Source: Pseudomonadota bacterium (GTDB lineage Bacteria; Pseudomonadota; Alphaproteobacteria; Acetobacterales; Acetobacteraceae). From it: a DNA stretch of 34,482 bases. Under the pieces are notes generated by a model. It made no database searches, had not been told where the DNA came from, and was given only the letters and a program-made list of their open reading frames with translations. The first letter of the stretch is position 1; each line of letters starts with the position of its first letter. Below are positions 24,180 to 33,619 of the stretch, in pieces. Where the stretch lies: NCBI GenBank assembly GCA_021845985.1, contig JAJZES010000009.1, positions 1 to 34,482 of the forward strand. Reading direction: 5' to 3'. A program made the translations under genes and the position numbers.

Positions 24180-26050
24180 CCCAAAGCAAAGACAGCCCGC
24201 GCAGCGAGGAGTTCAAGCGTGCCACCACCGGCGCGGTGCGGGCGATGGCGCAGAGCAGCGAGGTGCAGGTCGCCTTTCAGCCCGGCCCCTCCGGCGTCAC
24301 CGGCAAGCGCGCCCGCCTGCCGCTGCCGACGCGCGCCCTGCCGGCGGCCGAGATGGCGCGGCTGCGCGGCGTCGCCGACAGCGTGGCGCTGCGCCTGCGC
24401 CATCACGACGACGCGCTGCACGCCGCCCGCGCCCCGGCGCGGCGCGAGGCGCGCGACGCCTATGACGCGCTGGAACAGGCGCGGGTCGAGGTCATCGGCG
24501 CCCGCCACATGCAGGGCGTCGCCGCCAATCTGCGCGCCCACCTCGCCGAGCAGTGCGAGGCCGAGGGCTATGACCGGATGACCCGCAAGGATCAGCTCCC
24601 GGCCGCCGCCGCGCTCTCCCTGCTCGCTCGCGAGCGCATGTCCGGCGAGGCGGCGCCCGCCGGCACCGCGCGCGTGCTCGATCTGTGGCGCGAGGCGCTC
24701 GGCGGTTCCGCCAACACCGCCCTCGACGACCTCGCGCGCAACCGCGACGATCAGGCCGCCTATACAAGGGCCGCCCGCAAGCTGCTGGCGGCGCTCGATC
24801 TGGCCGAGGCGGAGGTCGAGGCCGAACCCGAGGAGGCCGAGGACAGCGAGGCCGGCGCCGAGGAGGGCGGGCCGCAGGATTCCAGCCAGGACGGCGAAGG
24901 CGACAGCCGCTCCGAGACGGAAAGCACGCTCGGCGCCCAGCCCGAGGAGATGCAGGGCGACGCGACCGAGGACGACAGCGGCGACAGCACCGATGACGAG
25001 GCGGCAACGGCGCAGGGCGAGGACCGGCCGAGCGGCCCGCAGCCGCGCCGCGACAAGCCGTCGGTCGATAGCGAGGCCGGCTACCGCGCCTTCACCCGCC
25101 AGTTCGACGAGGAGGCGGCGGCCGAGGACCTCGTCGATGCCGACGAGCTGACCCGGCTGCGCCAGCAGCTCGACCAGCAATTGCAGCATCTGCAGGGCGT
25201 GGTGGCGAAACTCGCCAACCGGCTGCAGCGCCGGCTGCTGGCGCAGCAGCAGCGCGCCTGGGATTTCGATCTCGAAGAGGGGCTGCTCGACGCCGGCCGG
25301 CTCGCCCGCGTCGTCGTCAATCCGATGCAGGCGCTGTCCTACAAGCGCGAGCGCGACACCGATTTCCGCGATACCGTCGTCACCCTGCTGATCGACAATT
25401 CCGGCTCGATGCGCGGCCGGCCGATCACCGTGGCGGCGATGTGCGGCGACATCCTGGCGCGCACCCTGGAACGCTGCGCGGTCAAGGTCGAGGTGCTCGG
25501 CTTCACCACCCGCGCCTGGAAGGGCGGCCAGTCGCGCGAACGCTGGGTCGCCGAGGGCAAGCCGCGCAACCCCGGCCGGCTCAACGATCTGCGCCACATC
25601 ATCTATAAATCGGCCGATGCGCCGTGGCGGCGGGTGCGCAAGAATCTCGGGCTGATGCTGCGCGAGGGGTTGCTCAAGGAAAACATCGACGGCGAGGCGC
25701 TGCTGTGGGCCTACCGGCGGCTGCTGGCGCGGCCGGAGCACCGGCGCATCCTGATGGTGATCAGCGATGGCGCCCCGGTCGATGACAGTACGCTCTCGGT
25801 CAATCCTGGCAATTACCTCGAAAAACATCTGCGCGAGACCATCCGCGACATCGAAAGCCGCGATCTGGTCGAACTCATCGCCATCGGCATCGGCCACGAC
25901 GTGACGCGCTATTATCGCCGCGCCGTCACCATCGTCGATGCCGAGGAACTCGGCGGCACGATGATGAAGAAGCTGGCCGAATTGTTCGACGAGGATGCGG
26001 CGCTGGCCTGGGCGCGCGCCAGCGCCGAGCGGGCACCGCTGCTGGCGTGA
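24176..26050 (+). CDS. cobT: Aerobic cobaltochelatase subunit CobT
   Basis: A 624-residue partner of CobS in cobalt insertion. The N-terminal domain ([30 protein letters not shown]) is followed by a long acidic linker (about 210-300, Glu/Asp/Ser-rich). The C-terminal von Willebrand A domain has the MIDAS motif [13 protein letters not shown] (about 403-415) and later [15 protein letters not shown]. The C terminus [13 protein letters not shown] is typical. The start is ATG 24176 ([10 protein letters not shown]), overlapping the small upstream gene. The length is normal and no damage is seen, so cobalt chelation should work if CobN is encoded elsewhere. Confidence 0.97.
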   Translation: MTQSKDSPRSEEFKRATTGAVRAMAQSSEVQVAFQPGPSGVTGKRARLPLPTRALPAAEMARLRGVADSVALRLRHHDDALHAARAPARREARDAYDALEQARVEVIGARHMQGVAANLRAHLAEQCEAEGYDRMTRKDQLPAAAALSLLARERMSGEAAPAGTARVLDLWREALGGSANTALDDLARNRDDQAAYTRAARKLLAALDLAEAEVEAEPEEAEDSEAGAEEGGPQDSSQDGEGDSRSETESTLGAQPEEMQGDATEDDSGDSTDDEAATAQGEDRPSGPQPRRDKPSVDSEAGYRAFTRQFDEEAAAEDLVDADELTRLRQQLDQQLQHLQGVVAKLANRLQRRLLAQQQRAWDFDLEEGLLDAGRLARVVVNPMQALSYKRERDTDFRDTVVTLLIDNSGSMRGRPITVAAMCGDILARTLERCAVKVEVLGFTTRAWKGGQSRERWVAEGKPRNPGRLNDLRHIIYKSADAPWRRVRKNLGLMLREGLLKENIDGEALLWAYRRLLARPEHRRILMVISDGAPVDDSTLSVNPGNYLEKHLRETIRDIESRDLVELIAIGIGHDVTRYYRRAVTIVDAEELGGTMMKKLAELFDEDAALAWARASAERAPLLA

Positions 26051-26068
26051 CGCGGCCCGGCCGCGTCA
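26048..26068 (+). terminator. Perfect GC palindrome at the cobT stop codon
   Basis: TGACGCGGCC (26048-26057) and GGCCGCGTCA (26059-26068) are exact inverted repeats separated by one base; the left arm starts with the cobT stop codon. It can form a very stable hairpin at the 3' end of the cobS-cobT unit. No T-tract follows, so Rho-aided termination or mRNA 3'-end protection are alternatives. Confidence 0.45.
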
Positions 26069-26079
26069 CTTCGCTGTGA

Positions 26080-26108
26080 GAACCGTCTGGACAGTGTCGT
26101 AACGGTTC
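26080..26108. promoter_or_regulatory. Inverted repeat upstream of the PEP-CTERM gene, operator candidate
   Basis: GAACCGT (26080-26086) and ACGGTTC (26102-26108) form a seven-base dyad with a 15-base spacer, 57 bp before the PEP-CTERM start. The spacing (22 bp centre to centre, two helical turns) suits a dimeric regulator. It is not part of any gene. It could be chance. Confidence 0.28.
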
Positions 26109-26164
26109 CTGTAGGTTGATATGGCGTCCGGTTGGGACGTTGCACGACCCTCGCCGGAGCTGCC

Positions 26165-27175
26165 ATGTTCACTTCCCGTTCTGGTCAGACGCCCGTGCGC
26201 ATCGGCCTTGCCTTGGCCGCCGCCGCAGTGTGGCATCTGCCGGCTGTGGCCAGCGTGCTGACCACGACAACGGTTCTGCCGAGCTGCACCGGCGGCAGCA
26301 ACTGCGCCGATACCGGCTACGTCTCGACCACCGCGGCAGGCGCGACCACCGGGTTCATCGGTGGCTCGGTCGGCGGATATAATCCGAGCAACTACAATTT
26401 CACCTCTGCATTCAACACCTGGAACAACGCCAACAGCGACCTGTGGACGCTGAAAGACGGCGGGCTGCTCAACGTGCAGCTCACCGTCAATGCCGCCCTC
26501 ACCTCCGGCACCAGCTACGGCGGGTTGAACGACATCACCGTAACGCTGAGCAATTTCGTCCAGGGCGGCGGCCCGAGCGAGACGCAATTGGTGTGGACCC
26601 AGGGCCTGTTCATCAACTATACACCAACCGGCGGCGTCGGCTCGGGCGCCCTCAACACGCTCGATACCTATTCGCTGAGCGCGGGATCGCCCGGCAGCGG
26701 TGGAGCGTTCACGACCGCCTGCGAGGCGTTGCCCGGTCAGTCGCCGGGGCCGAACAACACCAGCCCGTCAATCGTCCCGGCGGTCAACCTCAACCAAGCG
26801 TATTGCGATCCGATCTATCCGTTCCAGTACGCCAGTACGCAGCAGTACAACGCCAACTATGGGACGCCGCTCGGCACCGATCCGTTCTTCGATGCGCCGG
26901 GGACGAGCTATAACGGCGGTGCCTTCCGCGGCGAGTCGCTGCTGTCCACGATCACCTTCGGCACCAACGCCTCCGGCAGCATCACCAGCCGCACGCTGAC
27001 CGTGTATCAGGGCGTCAGCTACGGTTTCAACCTGACCACAAATGCGCCCGGCCCGAGCGGCAGCACCACACTCGCCAGCAACCTGCTGTTGCAGACGGTG
27101 CCGGAGCCGGCGACGGCCCTGCTGCTCGGGATTGCGCTGCCGGCGCTGGCGATATCGCGGCGCCGATCCGCCTGA
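26165..27175 (+). CDS. PEP-CTERM sorting-domain surface protein
   Basis: A 336-residue exported protein. The signal peptide is IGLALAAAAVWHLPAVAS (about 13-30). A low-complexity Asn/Thr/Gly/Ser-rich body follows with four cysteines (PSCTGGSNCADTG; TACEALPG; AYCDPIY). The C-terminal sorting signal has VPEPAT, then LLLGIALPALAI, then RRRSA. PEP-CTERM signals are cut by exosortase (EpsH/XrtA types) and the proteins appear at the surface of exopolysaccharide-producing bacteria. No exosortase is in the window. ATG 26165 follows GGAG at seven bases. The body resembles no enzyme I recognise. Base composition is less extreme than in the neighbouring housekeeping genes. Confidence 0.82.
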   Translation: MFTSRSGQTPVRIGLALAAAAVWHLPAVASVLTTTTVLPSCTGGSNCADTGYVSTTAAGATTGFIGGSVGGYNPSNYNFTSAFNTWNNANSDLWTLKDGGLLNVQLTVNAALTSGTSYGGLNDITVTLSNFVQGGGPSETQLVWTQGLFINYTPTGGVGSGALNTLDTYSLSAGSPGSGGAFTTACEALPGQSPGPNNTSPSIVPAVNLNQAYCDPIYPFQYASTQQYNANYGTPLGTDPFFDAPGTSYNGGAFRGESLLSTITFGTNASGSITSRTLTVYQGVSYGFNLTTNAPGPSGSTTLASNLLLQTVPEPATALLLGIALPALAISRRRSA

Positions 27176-27264
27176 TCGGTTCTGGTGCATCACGAGAACG
27201 CGGCCGGTGTGACCGCGACGCTGCCCCTTGGCCGACTCCGCCATATCTGCGCTAGACTGCGCCG

Positions 27265-28926
27265 ATGCAGAACAATGCCCCCCTCGCCGCGGCCTGGACG
27301 CGCCTCGCGGACCTCGCCGCCCACCCCGAGGCGCGCGACATCCGCGCCCGCTTTGCCGCCGATCCCGACCGCGCCGCCCGCTTCACCGCCAGCCTCGATG
27401 ACCTGACGCTCGACTATTCAAAGTCGTCGGTCGGGCCGGAGGCGATGGCGGCGCTGCTGGCGCTGGCCGAGGCGGCGGGGCTGGAGGCATTCCGCGCCCG
27501 GCTGTTCGGCGGCGATGTCGTCAACCCGACCGAGGGGCGCGCCGCCATGCACATGGCGCTGCGCTCGGCACCCGATGCCGGCATGCGCGCCACCCTGCCG
27601 GGCGGCGTCGATGAAGCCTCCCGCCTTGCCGCCGCCGAGCGCGACAAGATGCAGGATTTCGTCCGCAAGGTGCATTCCGGCGAATTGCGCGGCGCCACCG
27701 GCCTGCCGTTCAACACCGTGCTCAACATCGGCATCGGCGGCTCCGATCTCGGCCCGCGCATGGCGGTCGATGCGCTGACCCTGGCCGGCACGCCGCATCT
27801 GCGCGCCCGCTTCCTGTCCAACGTCGATGGCCACGCCTTCGCCGCCATGGCGCATGAGCTGGACCCCGCCCGCACCCTCGTCCTGGTCGCCTCCAAGACT
27901 TTCACCACGCTGGAGACGATGACCAACGCCCATGCCGTGCGCGCCTGGATGGCCGGGCAGCTCGGCGAGGCGGCGATCGGCGCGCAGTTCGGCGCGCTCT
28001 CGACCAACCTTGCCGCGGTCGGCGCCTTCGGCATCCGCCCCGAACATGTCTTCGGCTTCCGCGACTGGGTCGGCGGGCGCTATTCGGTGTGGTCGCCGAT
28101 CGGCCTGCCGGTGGCCCTGGCCGCCGGCTGGGAGGCGTTCCAGGCGATGCTGGACGGCGGCCGGGCGATGGACGAGCATTTCCTGCGCGCCCCGTTTGCC
28201 GAAAACCTGCCGGTGCTGCTGGCGCTGACCGGCATCTGGCACATCGACGCGCTCGACCTGCGCACCCAGTGCGTGCTGGCCTATGACGAGCGGCTGCGGC
28301 GCTTCCCGGCCTATCTCCAGCAGCTCGAAATGGAGAGCAATGGCAAGTCGGTGGCGCTCGACGGTCATCCGGTCGAACACCCGACCTGCCCGGTGGTGTT
28401 CGGCGAGCCGGGCACCGACGCGCAGCACAGCTTCATGCAACTGGTGCATCAGGGCACCCAGCCTGTGCCGGTGGATTTCCTGTTCGCCGCGGTGGCCGAC
28501 CATGACCGGCCGGAGGCGCACCGCATCCTGATCGCCAACGCCCTGGCCCAGGCGGAGGCGCTGCTGCGCGGCAAGACCGCCGCCGAGGCGGAGGCCGAGA
28601 TGCGCGCCAAGGGCGCCGCCGAGGACCATATCCGGGCGGTGGCGCCGCATCGCGCCTTCAGCGGCAACCGTCCGTCCAACACCATCATGTTCCGCCGCCT
28701 CGACGGCTTCACCCTCGGCCGGCTGATCGCGCTTTATGAGCACAAGGTGGCGGTGCAGGGCTGCATCTGGAACATCGACAGCTTCGACCAGTGGGGCGTC
28801 GAACTGGGCAAGGTGCTGGCCGGCGGCATCCTGCCCGAACTCGCCGCGGGGGCGCAGGCCGGCGCGCATGACGCCTCCACCACCGCGCTGGTGCGCCGCT
28901 TCAAGGCGCTGCGCGGCGAAAGCTGA
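27265..28926 (+). CDS. pgi: Glucose-6-phosphate isomerase
   Basis: A 553-residue enzyme interconverting glucose-6-phosphate and fructose-6-phosphate, at the branch to glycolysis and sugar-nucleotide synthesis. Clear motifs are NIGIGGSDLGPRMAVDAL, VASKTFTTLETMTN, the signature FRDWVGGRYSVWSPIGLP, the catalytic Glu in QLEMESNGKSV, the His in FGEPGTDAQHSFMQLVHQGT, and the C-terminal EHKVAVQGCIWNIDSFDQWG ending at GKVLA. The length is typical. It is followed four bases later by mutL. The upstream spacer (27176-27264) shows no obvious ribosome binding site. Confidence 0.97.
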   Translation: MQNNAPLAAAWTRLADLAAHPEARDIRARFAADPDRAARFTASLDDLTLDYSKSSVGPEAMAALLALAEAAGLEAFRARLFGGDVVNPTEGRAAMHMALRSAPDAGMRATLPGGVDEASRLAAAERDKMQDFVRKVHSGELRGATGLPFNTVLNIGIGGSDLGPRMAVDALTLAGTPHLRARFLSNVDGHAFAAMAHELDPARTLVLVASKTFTTLETMTNAHAVRAWMAGQLGEAAIGAQFGALSTNLAAVGAFGIRPEHVFGFRDWVGGRYSVWSPIGLPVALAAGWEAFQAMLDGGRAMDEHFLRAPFAENLPVLLALTGIWHIDALDLRTQCVLAYDERLRRFPAYLQQLEMESNGKSVALDGHPVEHPTCPVVFGEPGTDAQHSFMQLVHQGTQPVPVDFLFAAVADHDRPEAHRILIANALAQAEALLRGKTAAEAEAEMRAKGAAEDHIRAVAPHRAFSGNRPSNTIMFRRLDGFTLGRLIALYEHKVAVQGCIWNIDSFDQWGVELGKVLAGGILPELAAGAQAGAHDASTTALVRRFKALRGES

Positions 28927-28929
28927 GCG

Positions 28930-30657
28930 ATGCAGGCGCCGCGCCTGCAGGCGGGGCGCATCCGCCTGCTGCCGGAGCGCGTGATCAACCGCATCGCCGC
29001 CGGCGAGGTGATCGAGCGGCCGGCGGCGGCGGCGCGCGAACTGGTGGAGAACGCGCTCGATGCCGGGGCGCGGCGCATCGCCGTCGCCATCACCGGCGGC
29101 GGCGTGACGCGGATCGAGGTCGCCGACGACGGTCTCGGCATGACCGCCGACGAACTGGCGCTGGCGGTGCAGCGCCACGCCACCTCGAAACTCGCCGACG
29201 ACCATCTGGTGCGCATCGCCACCCTCGGCTTTCGCGGCGAGGCGCTGCCCTCGATCGGCGCCGCGGCGCGGCTGGCCATCACCTCGCGCCCGCCGGGCGC
29301 CGACGCGCATGCGATCACCGTCGAGGGCGGCGCGGTCGGCGCGGTGGCGCCGGCGGCCGGCGCGCCAGGCACCCGCGTCGTCGTCGCCGACCTGTTCTAC
29401 GCCACCCCGGCGCGGCGCAAGTTTCTCAAATCGCCGCGCAGCGAGGCCGACGCGACGGAGGCGGCGGTGCGCCGGCTGGCGCTGGCCGCCGCCGCCGTCG
29501 CGTTCCGCTTCGAGAGCGACGGCCGCGTCGCCTTCGACCTGCCGGCGCAGTCGCGCGCCGCCCGCGCCGCCGCCCTGCTCGGCGCCGATGCCGCCGCATC
29601 GCTGCTGGAGGTGGCCGGCGAGCGGGGCGGGCTGCACCTGTCCGGCTTCGCCGCGGCGCCGCTGGTGACGCGGGCGACGGCGGCGGCGCAGGCACTGATG
29701 GTCAACGGCCGGCCGGTCGCCGACCCGGTGCTGCGCACCGCCGTCCGCGTCGCCTATCGCGATGTCATCTCCGCCGGGCGGCATGCGGTGGTGGCGCTCT
29801 GGCTCGACCTGCCGGCCGAGGAGGTTGACGTCAACGTGCATCCGGCCAAGGCCGAGTTGCGCTTCCGCGACCCCGACGCGGTGCGGTCACTGGTCATCGG
29901 CACCCTGCGGTGCAGCCTCGGCGGCGGCGCCGGGCGGGCGGCACCGACGCCCGCCATCCGCCCGGCGCTGCGGCTGGTGCATCCGGCAGCGGCGGGCTTC
30001 GCCGAGGCGGTGCTGCCGCTGGCCGCCGCCCCGGCGGCGCGGGTGCTGCCGCCGGCTGCCGCGCCGGCGCCGGAGCATCCGCTCGGCGCCGCGGTGGCGC
30101 AGGTGCTCGACACCTACATCATCGCGGTCGCCGGTGATGGCAGCCTCGTGTTGGTCGATCAGCACGCCGCGCATGAGCGGCTGACCCAGGAAGCGCTGGC
30201 CGAGCAGGCGCGGGCCGGCACGGTGCTGGCGCAGCCGCTGCTGCTGCCGGCGGTGGTCGATCTGCCGGCGGCGCATGCCGCCGCGGTGGTCGAACGCAGC
30301 GCCGATCTGGCCGCGCTTGGGCTGGAGATCGAGGCGTTCGGGCCGGGGGCGGTGCTGGTGCGCGCCCTGCCGGCGCTGCTCGGCGCGGCCGACCCCGGCC
30401 CGCTGCTGCGCGATCTGGCCGAGGAACTGGCCGAGCTGGACTCCAGCACCGCCCTGGCGGCGCGGCTCGACGCGGTGCTGGCGCGCATCGCCTGCCACGG
30501 CAGCATCCGCGCCGGACGGCGGCTGGCGCCGGCCGAGATGGACGCGCTGCTGCGCCGCATGGAGGCGACGCCGCGCGCCGCCACCTGCAGCCACGGCCGC
30601 CCGACCTTCCTCAAATTGTCACGGGCAGAGATCGAGCGGCTGTTTGGGCGGCAGTAG
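28930..30657 (+). CDS. mutL: DNA mismatch repair protein MutL, endonuclease type
   Basis: A 575-residue MutL, the ATP-driven linker between mismatch recognition (MutS) and strand removal. The GHKL ATPase domain shows VIERPAAAARELVENALDAG, EVADDGLGM and GFRGEALPSIG, followed by NVHPAKAELRF. A Pro/Ala-rich linker leads to the C-terminal domain with DQHAAHERLTQE (about 410-421). This fits DQHA-x2-E-x4-E of MutL proteins with intrinsic nicking activity, plus ACHGSIRAGRRL and CSHGRP (about 553). It should therefore nick DNA itself and need no MutH. It starts three bases after the pgi stop and is probably co-transcribed. It is convergent with the radical SAM gene, six bases away. Confidence 0.96.
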   Translation: MQAPRLQAGRIRLLPERVINRIAAGEVIERPAAAARELVENALDAGARRIAVAITGGGVTRIEVADDGLGMTADELALAVQRHATSKLADDHLVRIATLGFRGEALPSIGAAARLAITSRPPGADAHAITVEGGAVGAVAPAAGAPGTRVVVADLFYATPARRKFLKSPRSEADATEAAVRRLALAAAAVAFRFESDGRVAFDLPAQSRAARAAALLGADAAASLLEVAGERGGLHLSGFAAAPLVTRATAAAQALMVNGRPVADPVLRTAVRVAYRDVISAGRHAVVALWLDLPAEEVDVNVHPAKAELRFRDPDAVRSLVIGTLRCSLGGGAGRAAPTPAIRPALRLVHPAAAGFAEAVLPLAAAPAARVLPPAAAPAPEHPLGAAVAQVLDTYIIAVAGDGSLVLVDQHAAHERLTQEALAEQARAGTVLAQPLLLPAVVDLPAAHAAAVVERSADLAALGLEIEAFGPGAVLVRALPALLGAADPGPLLRDLAEELAELDSSTALAARLDAVLARIACHGSIRAGRRLAPAEMDALLRRMEATPRAATCSHGRPTFLKLSRAEIERLFGRQ

Positions 30658-30663
30658 CGGACG

Positions 30664-31602
30664 CTACCCTGCTGCGCCGGCGTCGTCCTCCCGGCGGCGC
30701 AGAAACCGGCCGCTCGCGCGCATGTCGCGATAGAGGTCGCAGGTCGTGCAGGGAATCCCCTCCCGCGGCGCCGCCGCGCCGCGCAGCATGGCGCGGGCAT
30801 GGGCCATCGGCTCGCTGTTGACCGCAGTGGCAAAGCCGTCGGTGAAGGCATTGGCCGTGCCGAAGCGGCCCCAGGTGTTGCGGCAGCAGCCGAGCATGCC
30901 GCCGTCGAAATTCACCTGCGGGCTGTCCCAGAGCTGATGACAGATCAGCCCGGCATAGTCGCGGCCGGTCTGGGCGCGGTGTTCAGCGCGCGTCATGCCG
31001 GGCACCGGCGCGTAGTCGGCATCCCAGTTCAGCTTGGGCGTGAACTGCATGCCGATCTCCTCGGCCAGGGCGCGCGCCGCCGGGAGTTCGTGGACATTGT
31101 GGCTGAACACGACGAACTGCCAGCGCAGCACCGGGAATGGCGAGCCGAGCCGGCGTTTGTGGGCGGCGATCGTGCGCACATTCGCCATCACCCGATCGAA
31201 GTCGCCGCGCACGCGATAGACGCGATAGGTTTCCGCCGTCGCCCCGTCGATCGAGCAGGTCAGAAAGCGCAGCCGGTGGCGGACCACGCCCTCCAGCACC
31301 GAGGGGCGCACGTCGTTGAGGTTGGCGCCGTTGGCGGCGCCGAGCGTGACCCCGCGCGCCTCCGCCAGCCGCAGTATGGCGAGCAGCCCAGGATTGAGGA
31401 AAATTTCACCGTTGTTGGACAATTCCACATGGCGGATGTCGGGATTGGCATCGAGGAAGCGGGCGAACGTGTCCGGGTTGAGAAATCCGCGGCCGATCGG
31501 CGCGTCGATCTGCCGCAACGTGGTCGGGCAGACCGGGCAGCGCAGCTGACAGTGGGACGAGGCTTCCAACTGGACGACATGCGGGCGAATGGTCTGCTTC
31601 AC
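30664..31602 (-). CDS. Radical SAM/SPASM-domain protein
   Basis: A 312-residue protein. The 4Fe-4S/SAM motif is HCQLRCPVC (Cys18, Cys22, Cys25), followed by HVELSNNGEIFLNPGL and TCSIDGATAETY, typical of the radical SAM barrel. A C-terminal SPASM-like region has cysteines in LICHQLW, GMLGCCRNTWG and GIPCTTCDLYRDM. Such enzymes modify peptides, sugars or small molecules by radical chemistry; this branch is often found in polysaccharide loci. I chose GTG 31602 with GGAGGG upstream. The frame extends to a GTG at 31656 without conserved sequence. It is divergent from the second PEP-CTERM gene (102 bp apart), which may hint at a shared role. The substrate is unknown. Confidence 0.85.
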   Translation of the reverse strand: MKQTIRPHVVQLEASSHCQLRCPVCPTTLRQIDAPIGRGFLNPDTFARFLDANPDIRHVELSNNGEIFLNPGLLAILRLAEARGVTLGAANGANLNDVRPSVLEGVVRHRLRFLTCSIDGATAETYRVYRVRGDFDRVMANVRTIAAHKRRLGSPFPVLRWQFVVFSHNVHELPAARALAEEIGMQFTPKLNWDADYAPVPGMTRAEHRAQTGRDYAGLICHQLWDSPQVNFDGGMLGCCRNTWGRFGTANAFTDGFATAVNSEPMAHARAMLRGAAAPREGIPCTTCDLYRDMRASGRFLRRREDDAGAAG

Positions 31603-31704
31603 GGACCCTCCATCTGGCGCCGAACCCCGGAATAAACCTGGACAGAAATTTAGCACTACGGTATTCGTTGGTTCAAGTTAATGGTACCGGACGGGGAGCA
31701 AGTG

Positions 31705-32340
31705 ATGGCAGGGTCGGTGATGCAGATGGGTGCCGCGGCGCTGGCCGGGGCGTTGGAGCGTCTTCGGCGCAATGCTGCGACGGCCGCACTTGCAACCTCG
31801 TTGGTGCCGTTGGCCGCTGCGGCAATCCCGACGGGCGCCCAAGCGAGCACCATTGCGCCCCAGGCAAGCGTCACGGGCAGTGTCGTGCTTGGCTCAGTCA
31901 CCTCCACCTACAATTATATCGCCACGGAACTCAGCCTCGGCGTCCTGACGACGGTTTATGTGCCCGAACTGCACCAGGGCGACCTGTTCGGCTTCACTGG
32001 CGCTGGCTACAGCGCCGTCGAGCAATCGTCCACGGCGGCGGGCAGTTTCGCCGGACAGGCGTTGACGCTGAAGGACGGCACGGTCGCGCCCTGGCAGTGG
32101 GTGGTGACGCTCGGGGCCGGCGTGATCGCGTCCGGTGCCGCCGCAAGTTTCAGCTTTCTGTCTGATTTCTCGACCAGCGTTAACGCCAATTTCGGTCTGA
32201 CCACGGTTGGGAACAACGCCGGCAATTACCTTTTCGATCCGCCGATCCCGAACGATCCGCTGCCCGAACCGGTGACGCTGGGCGTGCTCGCCACCGGCTT
32301 GGCCGGCCTCGCGGCGGCACGTCGGCGCCGGCGCCTCTGA
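31705..32340 (+). CDS. Small PEP-CTERM sorting-domain protein
   Basis: A 211-residue exported protein. The N terminus is a long signal with a charged front (LAGALERLRRNAATAALATS) and hydrophobic core (LVPLAAAAIPTG), cut probably after GAQA near residue 47. The body is Ser/Thr/Gly-rich (TGSVVLGSVTSTYNYIA; DFSTSVNANFGLTTVG). The tail is LPEPVTLGVL, then ATGLAGLAAA, then RRRRRL, which is the PEP, transmembrane helix and Arg cluster of an exosortase substrate. ATG 31705 follows GGGGAG with a six-base gap; earlier in-frame starts lack this. It is the second such protein in the window and is followed by a GT4 glycosyltransferase gene 55 bp later, in keeping with an exopolysaccharide setting. Confidence 0.77.
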   Translation: MAGSVMQMGAAALAGALERLRRNAATAALATSLVPLAAAAIPTGAQASTIAPQASVTGSVVLGSVTSTYNYIATELSLGVLTTVYVPELHQGDLFGFTGAGYSAVEQSSTAAGSFAGQALTLKDGTVAPWQWVVTLGAGVIASGAAASFSFLSDFSTSVNANFGLTTVGNNAGNYLFDPPIPNDPLPEPVTLGVLATGLAGLAAARRRRRL

Positions 32341-32395
32341 TCGAGGGCGGGGCGTTCCCACCCCGCCACACCTCGCCACGTCACGTCACACCCCG

Positions 32396-33619
32396 ATGCG
32401 GCTGCTGCTGGCCATTCACAACGCCTATACCGACCACACCAGCGGCGCCGCACGCAGCGTGCGCACGATCGTCGAGTGGCTGGCCGCCGCGGGCCACGAT
32501 TGCCGCGTCGTTTCCACCACGCGGTTCGACCGGGCGAGCGCGCCGATCGACTTCGCCGAGCATCTCGCCCGCAGCGGCGTCGCCGCCGAGCACATTCCGC
32601 CCGACTCGTGGCATGACGGGCTGTTCCGCTACCTGCTGGCCGACGTGCCGGTGCTGGCGCAGCAGACCCGCCACCACGACTCGTCGGCACCGGACGAAGC
32701 CGAAGCGCGCGCGTTCCTGCGACTGTTGACCGCCGAAATGGCCGATCTGCGACCCGACATCGTGCTGAGCTACGGCGGCCATCCGGTGCTGCAAATCGCC
32801 TTGCGCCTGGCCCGCGCGACCGGGGCGGCAACCGTGTTCACGCTGCGCAATTACGGCTACGAGGACATGCGTTGGTTCGAGCATGTCTCCTCCGTGCTGA
32901 CCAACAGTCCGTTCCTGCGTCGCCACTATCTCGATGCCATCGGAGTGGACAGCGTTGCCCTCCCGTCGCCGATCGACCTTGCAACGACGCTATGGGACGA
33001 CCCAGCGACGCGCGGCTTCGTCACTTTCGTCAACCCGGCGCTGCACAAAGGCGCCGCCATGTTCGCCAGGCTTGCCGACATGCTCGGCCGCCGCCGGCCG
33101 GATATTCCGCTGCTCATCGTCCAGTCGGCCGACGATGCCAGGACGCTTGCCAACATCGAGGGCCTCGATCTCGGCCGCTATCCGCAAATTCTCGCCAGCC
33201 CAGCCCTGCCCGAGCCGCGGCAGATTTTCGCGCTGGCGAAAATCCTCCTGGTGCCGAGCTTCTTTCCCGAACCCTTCGGCCGCGTCGCCGCCGAGGCATT
33301 GGTGAACGGCGTGCCGCCCATCGTCAGCGACCGTGGCGCCCTACCGGAGACGGTGGCCGAGGGCGGCATCGTCCTACCGATCCCTGGCGGAACGCCCGAG
33401 GCGATACGCGCCGTGCCGCCGGAGGCGCTGGTCGAACCCTGGTTCGACGCCGTCACGCGCCTGTGGGACGATGCCGACGCCTACGAGGCCGCCTCCGCCG
33501 CCGCCCGTTCGGCTGGCGCGCGCCTGTATGGCGAGGCCGCCATGCGGGCCCGGTACGACGCCTATTTCACCGAAGTTGCGGCGCTGGCGCACGTAGATAG
33601 TCCCCCCGTCGAGACATAG
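32396..33619 (+). CDS. Glycosyltransferase family 4 (GT-B) protein
   Basis: A 407-residue GT-B glycosyltransferase. The N-terminal acceptor domain opens RLLLAIHNAYTDHTSGAARS, with the Gly/Ala-rich loop usual for GT4. The C-terminal nucleotide-sugar domain contains FVNPALHKGAAMFARLA, LLIVQSADDA and the E-x7-E motif region PEPFGRVAAEALVNGVPPIV followed by SDRGALPETVAEGG. Retaining enzymes of this kind use UDP-, GDP- or ADP-sugars in the cytoplasm for polysaccharide or glycolipid synthesis. It follows the PEP-CTERM gene in the same direction. The following spacer and the truncated sugar-nucleotide gene on the opposite strand suggest the remains of a larger glycan cluster. Specificity is unknown. 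Confidence 0.82.
   Translation: MRLLLAIHNAYTDHTSGAARSVRTIVEWLAAAGHDCRVVSTTRFDRASAPIDFAEHLARSGVAAEHIPPDSWHDGLFRYLLADVPVLAQQTRHHDSSAPDEAEARAFLRLLTAEMADLRPDIVLSYGGHPVLQIALRLARATGAATVFTLRNYGYEDMRWFEHVSSVLTNSPFLRRHYLDAIGVDSVALPSPIDLATTLWDDPATRGFVTFVNPALHKGAAMFARLADMLGRRRPDIPLLIVQSADDARTLANIEGLDLGRYPQILASPALPEPRQIFALAKILLVPSFFPEPFGRVAAEALVNGVPPIVSDRGALPETVAEGGIVLPIPGGTPEAIRAVPPEALVEPWFDAVTRLWDDADAYEAASAAARSAGARLYGEAAMRARYDAYFTEVAALAHVDSPPVET

Noticed and set aside
26110-26160. Sigma-54 promoter upstream of the first PEP-CTERM gene
   Set aside because: GG and GC pairs occur but not with the required ten-base spacing of -24/-12 elements.
27418-29841. Minus-strand frame of about 800 codons opposite pgi and mutL
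   Set aside because: Antisense shadow of two conserved enzymes; no domain content.
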